Below, one piece after another: positions 1 through 5,051 of a stretch of 8,074 nucleotides of DNA. Position numbers and translations under genes: made by a program. Location of the stretch: the NCBI GenBank assembly GCA_031279735.1, contig JAITHX010000031.1, positions 1 through 8,074 on the forward strand. Direction: 5' to 3'. Source of the DNA: Prevotellaceae bacterium (GTDB lineage Bacteria > Bacteroidota > Bacteroidia > Bacteroidales > UBA932). The notes under the pieces are model-generated. The model worked only from the letters and a program-made list of their open reading frames with translations. It did not search any database and had not been told where the DNA came from. Within the stretch, counting starts at the first letter, position 1; each line of letters begins with the position of its first letter.

Positions 1-162
1 AAAATTAGGTGTATCTATGGCATTTAGGACTCCATATTTGTGTGTGCAAATTCCAAAAACACCAGTCAAATAACATATAATAAAGCCTTTATATCAGCAT
101 ACTTTTTGCATCACCACCAAAATCCGAACTGCATCCCTTATAAGTTATTTCTAACACATCCC
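1..162. other. AT-rich intergenic DNA, no gene seen
   Basis: This stretch lies beyond the inverted repeat downstream of rhaD and runs to the window edge. It is visibly more AT-rich than the coding DNA. I see no tRNA-like fold, no convincing promoter and no believable reading frame. The one open frame (40-246, plus strand) continues straight through the inverted repeat and has no protein-like composition. It is probably the gap between the end of the rha operon and whatever lies to the left. Confidence 0.5.
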
Positions 163-260
163 TTAGTGGTTAGTGGTCAGTGGTTAGTGCCTTTCGGCTC
201 AGTGTCTCCGTCTCGCTCCACCCGTCCGAAAGGCACTAACCACTAACCACTAACCACTAA
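163..260. repeat. 35-bp inverted repeat with 28-nt loop downstream of rhaD
   Basis: The left arm (163-197) and right arm (226-260) are reverse complements over 35 positions with one exception. The exception is C/A on the plus strand, which becomes a G-U wobble in minus-strand RNA. The innermost part is CTTTCGG / CCGAAAG, and the outer part is copies of TTAGTGG / CCACTAA. The loop is 198-225. In the rha transcript the hairpin would begin 21 nt after the rhaD stop codon, so it could mark the 3' end or protect the message. There is no run of U after the stem, so it is not a textbook intrinsic terminator. It could instead be a dispersed palindromic intergenic element. The structure is seen directly; its role is inferred. 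Confidence 0.9.
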
Positions 261-285
261 CCACTAACTAACCACTAACCGCTAA
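234..285. repeat. Heptamer tandem repeat (CACTAAC)n abutting rhaD stop
   Basis: Five perfect tandem copies of CACTAAC occupy 234-268. They are followed by a partial unit TAAC (269-272), another full copy (273-279) and a degenerate CGCTAA (280-285). The last unit contains the rhaD stop codon (282-284, TAG on the minus strand), so the array begins exactly where coding ends. The complementary arm at 163-190 carries only about three to four units with one change. The two arms have therefore diverged in copy number, as slippage would produce. Confidence 0.9.
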
Positions 286-1085
286 AGATTGAATACCCGT
301 TTCATCTCTTCCATTTTCTCGGGCGAGATTCCTTCGGGTTCAAACCCCATGGATTTAGCCGTGAGATAGATTTGGGCGGATTTCGAGAGAGTGTCGATCA
401 TGTCGAAGGCTTCGCCCACGTTTTCGCTCACGGAGCAAACTCCGTGTTTTTCCCACATTACAACGTCGTATTCGTCGAGCTGGGCGATGGTGGCGTCGGC
501 AAGTTCTGCCGAACCGGGCAGAGCGTAGGGGGCAATGCCGAGTCCTCGCGGGCAGAAAGCTCTCGTTTCCGGGATCATGCTCCACAGCAGGGTGCCGAGC
601 AGGTCTTTTTCGAGGAAGGCGGGGTTGTGGCTCATGGCGACGAGGTCGATGGGATGGGTGTGTACTACAGCCCGATAATTGGAGCCTTTCCCGACGAGAT
701 AGTTGTGGATCGAGAGGTGCGAGATTATTTCGGAAGTGGGTTTAACGGGTTTGTCGGCTATGATGGAGTAGTTTGTGCCGTCGTCGGAAACGCGGATAAC
801 GGAACCGTTGTCCATGGGGTATCGCGCAAGGTCGCGCATGCGTTTGTTAGTGCCTTTGCAGAAGAATATTCCGCCTTTGATATGGGGAAGAGTTCTTCCT
901 ATGGGCGTCGGGGGCGCTATGGGCTGGAGCGTGCGCGCCGCATCGGCAGCCGAATCGGAGAGATTCACGGTGATATTGCCTCCGTTTCGTTCCGCCCAGC
1001 CTTTTTGCCAGAGATAGCCCGCAACTTCGGCGACGTCGTTCACCGCCTTAGCCGTTGCCGGGCAAATGTTCAGTATTGAATCCAT
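282..1085 (-). CDS. rhaD: Rhamnulose-1-phosphate aldolase RhaD
   Basis: Zinc-dependent class II aldolase of the cytoplasm that splits L-rhamnulose 1-phosphate into dihydroxyacetone phosphate and L-lactaldehyde, the last step of the pathway. The protein is 267 residues, close to the 274 of E. coli RhaD. The family motif NGGNIT is at residues 34-39. The catalytic glutamate is E119 in PTSE. The zinc ligands are H142 and H144 (VHTHP) and H214 in WEKHGV. I chose the ATG at 1085 because it begins MDSILN. The frame stays open to 1238, but those extra residues overlap rhaA and look nothing like the family. The 44-bp gap after rhaA is A-rich with no clear Shine-Dalgarno, as is common in Bacteroidetes. 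Last gene of the operon; the heptamer repeat starts at its stop codon. Confidence 0.95.
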   Translation of the reverse strand: MDSILNICPATAKAVNDVAEVAGYLWQKGWAERNGGNITVNLSDSAADAARTLQPIAPPTPIGRTLPHIKGGIFFCKGTNKRMRDLARYPMDNGSVIRVSDDGTNYSIIADKPVKPTSEIISHLSIHNYLVGKGSNYRAVVHTHPIDLVAMSHNPAFLEKDLLGTLLWSMIPETRAFCPRGLGIAPYALPGSAELADATIAQLDEYDVVMWEKHGVCSVSENVGEAFDMIDTLSKSAQIYLTAKSMGFEPEGISPEKMEEMKRVFNL

Positions 1086-1098
1086 TTTTATTTTGATA

Positions 1099-1135
1099 TT
1101 TTGTTTATCGTTATTGATTGTCGTTTTGTTTATCG
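1099..1135 (-). repeat. 12-bp direct repeat in the rhaA-rhaD junction
   Basis: The 12-mer CGATAAACAAAA (minus strand) occurs perfectly at 1135-1124 and again at 1110-1099, with start points 25 bp apart. The first copy contains the TAA stop of rhaA. The second lies in the leader just ahead of the rhaD start. The short spacer is also A-rich. This looks like a small tandem duplication that lengthened the intergenic leader. Whether it affects rhaD translation cannot be told from the sequence. Confidence 0.7.
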
Positions 1136-2383
1136 CTTTGATGTTACCTGTTGTTCGTACTGCATGATTTCCTTGATGGTGTCTTCGCCCGACGGGAGAT
1201 TGTTCGTCAGGCGGAAATAGTCCCACACAGCGCCCCACGGAAGCGATTTTGCCTCTTCGAGCATAGCGAGCCGTTCGTAGAGTCTTCCCTGCGCTTCGTA
1301 TTCGCGAAGGCGGGCGATAGGTTCGAGGAGAGCTTGGAGAAAAGCCTTTTGCACAGTTTGTATTCCGACGACGTAGGCTCCGATGCGATTGATGGATGCA
1401 TCGAAGTAGTCGAGTCCGGCATGGACAGTCCGGAGAGCGTCGGCGCGGACTATTTCGGCGGCAATGGCAGCGGTTTCGTCGTTGAGGATAGTGACATGGT
1501 CGGAATCCCAGCGGACAGGACGGCTGAGGTGCAGCATTATTTCGGGGACAAAGGGGAGGATGGCGGAAATTTTGTCGGCTACGCTTTCGGTCGGGTGGAA
1601 GTGTCCGGTGTCGAGAGTGATGATTTTACTGTTTCTGACGCAGTAGCCGAGATAGAAGTCGTGCGAGCCGACGGTGAAACTTTCGAGCGCGATGCCGAAG
1701 AGTTTGGATTCGATGCAGTCCTTCATGCAGGGGAGAGGCTCGGCGAATATTTCGTCGAGCGAGCGCTGGAGCAGCAGTCGATAGAACTGTCTGTTGACGG
1801 GGGCGTCCTTGCTTCCGTCGTGAATCCATAGATTCATGAGGCAGGGGTCGTTCTGGAATCGTCCCATTTCGTCGGCTATGCGCCGACAGCGGCGGGTGTG
1901 TTCAATCCAGAAGTCGCGTATAGCCTTGTCGGGGTTAGCGAGGGTGAGGCTTCCGCTTTTGGCGTGACCGAAGGAGGTGGAATTGAAATCGAGTTTCACT
2001 CCGATTTCCTTAGCCCACTGCATCCATCCGCCGAAGTGTCGAGGTTCGACCTGATCGCGGTCGATGAGTTCGGAGCCAAATTCTCCGTATATTTCGTGGA
2101 GGTTGAGGCGGTGAGTTCCCGCGACCAGCGAAAGCGTCTTTTCGATGTCCATGCGGAGTTCGTCGATATTGCGGGCTTTGCCGGGGTGGTTTCCTGTAGC
2201 CTGTATGCCGCCTCCGCCAAGATTTTCGAGCCGTTCAAACCCTGTAACGTCGTCGGCTTGCCAGCAGTGGATCGAGACGGGGATGTTCCGGAGCATGTCC
2301 AGCGCGGCATCGGTATCGACGCCGAGTGCAGCGTAACGCTCGCGGGCGTTTGCGTAGGAGGAGAGTGCTGTTTCTTTTTGCAT
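1130..2383 (-). CDS. rhaA: L-rhamnose isomerase
   Basis: Converts L-rhamnose to L-rhamnulose in the cytoplasm, the first step of the pathway; called rhaI in some Bacteroides work. The protein has 417 residues against 419 in E. coli RhaA and appears complete. The metal-binding residues of the (beta/alpha)8 barrel are all present: E234 in LESFTVGSHD, D258 in LDTGHFHPTE, H285 in LHLSRP, and D293 and D295 in RWDSDH. The N-terminal region carries the family's SIHCWQ.DDV.GFE stretch at residues 37-50. The ATG at 2383 gives MQKETALSSYANARERYAALGVD, which fits the family start. It follows the ATPase stop by only 9 bp, so it is co-transcribed and perhaps dependent on re-initiation after that gene. Confidence 0.96.
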   Translation of the reverse strand: MQKETALSSYANARERYAALGVDTDAALDMLRNIPVSIHCWQADDVTGFERLENLGGGGIQATGNHPGKARNIDELRMDIEKTLSLVAGTHRLNLHEIYGEFGSELIDRDQVEPRHFGGWMQWAKEIGVKLDFNSTSFGHAKSGSLTLANPDKAIRDFWIEHTRRCRRIADEMGRFQNDPCLMNLWIHDGSKDAPVNRQFYRLLLQRSLDEIFAEPLPCMKDCIESKLFGIALESFTVGSHDFYLGYCVRNSKIITLDTGHFHPTESVADKISAILPFVPEIMLHLSRPVRWDSDHVTILNDETAAIAAEIVRADALRTVHAGLDYFDASINRIGAYVVGIQTVQKAFLQALLEPIARLREYEAQGRLYERLAMLEEAKSLPWGAVWDYFRLTNNLPSGEDTIKEIMQYEQQVTSKR

Positions 2384-2392
2384 GATGATTGT

Positions 2393-3457
2393 TTATCTTA
2401 TTTCTATACTTCTGACATTTGCAATACGCAGTTCTCGCGCGTCAAATTCCGTGCGGGAAACGGTGTCGTCCTTTCTGTCGAGACGAATCAGTTTTCCGTC
2501 GTCCGCGTCGTAGTCGGGATTGTTGAGGACGTTTCCGAACGAGCGGATGCAGTCGTTGCTGTGGGTTGTGGCGAACACCTGCGCGTTAAGCTCTTTCGCC
2601 GTTTTGAAAATGACATTCCACAGTCGTTCCTGCACCTTGTAGTGCAAGCCGTTTTCAAATTCGTCGATAAGCAGATACCCGTTTTCGACGTTGACCAGAG
2701 CGAGGATAATCGTCAGTATGCGGTTGATGCCGTCGCCCATTCCGCTCATCGGCGACACGTCGCGCAGTCCCGACAGTTTTACGACAGGGTTTCTCATTGC
2801 CGAGTATCTGTCGGCTACAAAGGCGATTCTTTCCACTCGCGGCTCTATTATTCTTAGCGCGTCTATCACGCTGGATTCTCTTTCTGTAAGAGTAATGCCG
2901 TCGAAAAGTTTATCGTTCGCTCCGCCGTGAACGTCTGTTGCTCCGACGAACTTGTATCTGTCGGGAACGATGACGTTCTCGAATCTGCTGACGGGCATGT
3001 CGAGTTGAATCAGGAAGGATCCGTCGCAACGTATTTCAAATCCTGTTTTGGCGTTGGGATTATTTTCGTTGTCCGGCAAAACTCTTTCAGGCGCATTGGT
3101 TTGCGGATTATACAAGTATTTGACGAATCTCAGCCGGACGGAACTGTCCCTGTCGCCTATCCGGATGGCGCTGCCGGAGCCGTATTCGATTTTTCCGTCG
3201 GCGAACAGGCGGGAGAGCGAACGGATATTAAACTCGGTGAAGTCGGGAACGTTCGTAGCCGGGGAGTACTCTCCGCGATTCTCAAGCAGCCGGAGGACGT
3301 CGTTCATTTTGCCTTTGCAGGCGTAAAGCGCCACGGCTTCGAGCAGGCTCGACTTGCCGGTATTGTTTTTTCCGGCTATCAGGTTGACACGCTTGAGCGA
3401 GTCGATCTGAAACCGTTTCAGGCTGCGGAAGTTTTCTATATGCAGTGAATCTATCAT
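2393..3457 (-). CDS. OLD/AAA_15-like SMC-type ATPase lacking a TOPRIM domain
   Basis: A 354-residue ATPase of the ABC/SMC-like kind found in OLD-family and AAA_15/AAA_21 proteins. The N-terminus IENFRSLKRFQID (7-19) is the typical opening strand. Walker A is GKNNTGKSS at 29-37 (K35). A signature-like helix, SGMGDGINRIL, is at 238-248. Walker B is YLLIDEFENGLH at 261-272 (D265, E266), with the following E-N-G-L-H D-loop. The switch histidine is H299 in TTHS. Only about 55 residues follow the histidine, so no TOPRIM nuclease or other effector is attached. No signal peptide or membrane segment is seen. Its ATG overlaps the rhaB stop as ATGA, and rhaA follows after 9 bp, so it is the second cistron of the rhamnose operon. 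Sampled 60-base lines here are about 40-58% GC against about 58-67% in rhaB, which hints at later insertion. The biological role is unknown: regulator, stress factor or defence component are all possible. Confidence 0.88.
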   Translation of the reverse strand: MIDSLHIENFRSLKRFQIDSLKRVNLIAGKNNTGKSSLLEAVALYACKGKMNDVLRLLENRGEYSPATNVPDFTEFNIRSLSRLFADGKIEYGSGSAIRIGDRDSSVRLRFVKYLYNPQTNAPERVLPDNENNPNAKTGFEIRCDGSFLIQLDMPVSRFENVIVPDRYKFVGATDVHGGANDKLFDGITLTERESSVIDALRIIEPRVERIAFVADRYSAMRNPVVKLSGLRDVSPMSGMGDGINRILTIILALVNVENGYLLIDEFENGLHYKVQERLWNVIFKTAKELNAQVFATTHSNDCIRSFGNVLNNPDYDADDGKLIRLDRKDDTVSRTEFDARELRIANVRSIEIR

Positions 3458-4941
3458 TTCGTCGTGCTGCTGACTATGGACAGATATTTAACGTATGCTT
3501 CGTCGGCGGCGTCCGACTTCACGGGAACGAAAGTTTCGGGCGACACGGAGTTGCGCACCGTTGCGCGCATTTCGTCGCGCGATTTCAGCGCGCCTATTGC
3601 CATTGCCTGAATCAGGGCGTTGCCGGTGGCGGTGGCTTCCGACGGGCCGGCGACGAGCGGGATACCCGTGAGGTCGGCGGTCATTCGGTTCAGGAGTTTG
3701 TTTTGCGCGCCGCCGCCTATGACGTGGAGTTTCTCGATTTCGAACGGGGCGAAGAGCTTGAGGCTGTCGAGCACTTGCCGGTACTTCATTGCCAGACTGT
3801 CGAAGATGCAGCGCGTGTAGGCTGCACGGTTTTCGGGCGCAGGCTGTCCGGTGCCGGCGCAGTAGTCGGCAATGGCGCGGGTCATGCTTTCGGGGTTGGC
3901 GAAGGACGGATGGTCGGCGTCGATCAGGCTTCGGTAGGGTTCGGACAGGAGAGCTGCCCGCACCATTTCGGGATATTCGAGCTGCGCGCCGCTCGCCGCC
4001 CATTCCTTGCGGCACTGTTCGAGCAGCCACATTCCGGTGATGTTTTTCAGGAAGCGCGTGGTGCCGCCCGCGCCGCCTTCGTTGGTGAAATTCATTGCAA
4101 AACTGCGGTCGTCGATCACCGGCTTGTCGAGTTCGAGACCCATCAGCGACCATGTTCCGGAACTGAGGAAGGCAAAACGTTCGTTCTCGGCGGGGATGGC
4201 GGCAACGGCGGAAGCGGTGTCGTGACCCGCAACCGCCACAACCGGAATAGCTCCCGTTCCGCACTCGCGGCAAACGCTTTCGGAGAGAACGCCGATGCGT
4301 TCGCCCGGCATGACGGGACGAGCGGGAAGCAGCGAGGGCGAGACGCCGGCAGCTTCGAGCAGCGAAGTTTCAAAGGCGCCGGTGAGCGGATTCAGCAGCT
4401 GGGAAGTGGAAGCGATGGTGTATTCGCAAACTTTCTTTCCGGTAAGCAGATACGAAAGCGCGTCGGGCATGAAGAGTATGGATTCGGCGGATTTCAGCGC
4501 CGACGAACCTTCCCGTTTCGCGGCGCAGAGCTGAAATAGACTGTTGATGTTCATAATTTGAATCCCGGTAAGCCGGTAAACCTCGCGACCGGGTATCTTG
4601 GCGAAATACTCCTCGACCACCCCCTCGGTATAAGGATCGCGGTAGGATCGCGGCAGTCCCGCAAACATACCGTCGGAGGCAAGAAAAGCGAAATCGACGC
4701 CCCAAGTGTCTATTCCTATCGAATCGATCGCGACACCCTCCGCAACGGCGGCGCGCAGCCCGTTCTTAAGTTCCTCGAACAGAGAGTAGATGTTCCAGAA
4801 ATACTTGTTGCCGATGCGAACCGGCTTGTTTGGAAACCGCGCGAGTTCCCTGAGACTGATTCGTCCGTCGCTCAGAGTGGCGAGTACGGAGCGTCCGCTT
4901 GTGGCGCCCAGATCGAAGGCGAGAAAATGATGTGTTGCCAT
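3454..4941 (-). CDS. rhaB: Rhamnulokinase RhaB
   Basis: FGGY-family sugar kinase that phosphorylates L-rhamnulose with ATP to L-rhamnulose 1-phosphate, the second step of the pathway, in the cytoplasm. The protein has 495 residues, normal for the family. The N-terminal phosphate loop is DLGATSGR at 10-17. IGIDTWGVDFAFL (75-87) is the conserved sugar-side strand. The probable catalytic base is D241 in VAGHDTASAV. The C-terminal nucleotide domain contains FLSSGTWSLMG (258-268), IGGGAQNKLLNRMTAD (408-423) and EATATGNALIQA (435-446). It is the first gene of the operon, 110 bp after the upstream gene, with a Bacteroidetes -7 element in that gap. There is no strong Shine-Dalgarno ahead of the ATG at 4941. 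Its TGA overlaps the ATPase start. Confidence 0.96.
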   Translation of the reverse strand: MATHHFLAFDLGATSGRSVLATLSDGRISLRELARFPNKPVRIGNKYFWNIYSLFEELKNGLRAAVAEGVAIDSIGIDTWGVDFAFLASDGMFAGLPRSYRDPYTEGVVEEYFAKIPGREVYRLTGIQIMNINSLFQLCAAKREGSSALKSAESILFMPDALSYLLTGKKVCEYTIASTSQLLNPLTGAFETSLLEAAGVSPSLLPARPVMPGERIGVLSESVCRECGTGAIPVVAVAGHDTASAVAAIPAENERFAFLSSGTWSLMGLELDKPVIDDRSFAMNFTNEGGAGGTTRFLKNITGMWLLEQCRKEWAASGAQLEYPEMVRAALLSEPYRSLIDADHPSFANPESMTRAIADYCAGTGQPAPENRAAYTRCIFDSLAMKYRQVLDSLKLFAPFEIEKLHVIGGGAQNKLLNRMTADLTGIPLVAGPSEATATGNALIQAMAIGALKSRDEMRATVRNSVSPETFVPVKSDAADEAYVKYLSIVSSTTK

Positions 4942-5014
4942 GAATCGTTGCTTTATGTTGTGTTATTACTTCCTTAAATATTCTAATCGACACGCATTAT
5001 TAAATAAATCGCCG

Positions 5015-5022
5015 CAAAGGTA
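5015..5022 (-). promoter_or_regulatory. Putative Bacteroidetes -7 element of the rha operon
   Basis: On the minus strand the sequence reads TACCTTTG followed by C, an exact match to the Bacteroidetes housekeeping sigma -7 consensus TAnnTTTG. It lies in the 110-bp gap ahead of rhaB and predicts a start near 5008-5010 and a leader of roughly 65-70 nt. I see no TTTG -33 box at the expected 19-21 bp upstream. A weak basal promoter aided by an activator would fit a sugar operon. The match is seen; the function is inferred. Confidence 0.55.
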
Positions 5023-5051
5023 TGAAATATTTGCAGAGTGCGATTCGACGA

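Noticed and set aside
40..246. Small plus-strand open frame of 68 codons
   Set aside because: It runs through both arms of the inverted repeat, has no visible ribosome site or promoter, and its composition does not look like a protein.
163..260. Ordinary intrinsic terminator
   Set aside because: The loop is 28 nt and no U-rich tract follows the stem in either direction. It is kept as an inverted repeat with a possible 3'-end role.
234..285. CRISPR-like array
   Set aside because: The repeats are 7 bp and directly adjacent with no spacers, so this is a simple tandem repeat and not a CRISPR.
1086..1238. N-terminal extension of rhaD to an upstream ATG at 1238
   Set aside because: The extra 51 residues overlap the 3' end of rhaA in another frame and have no resemblance to the aldolase family. 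The ATG at 1085 gives the usual length.
2393..3457. Calling the ATPase a defence system such as Gabija, PARIS or a stand-alone OLD nuclease
   Set aside because: No TOPRIM domain is attached and no helicase, nuclease or toxin partner lies next to it; its neighbours are sugar-catabolism genes. A defence role remains possible but is not supported here.
3445..4539. Long plus-strand open frame opposite rhaB (364 codons)
   Set aside because: It is antisense to an intact rhaB with all family motifs, shows biased composition, and matches nothing I recognise. Long antisense frames are expected opposite GC-rich coding DNA. The same applies to 372-1079, 1151-1831, 1898-2857, 2927-3448, 5022-5855 and 5880-6731.
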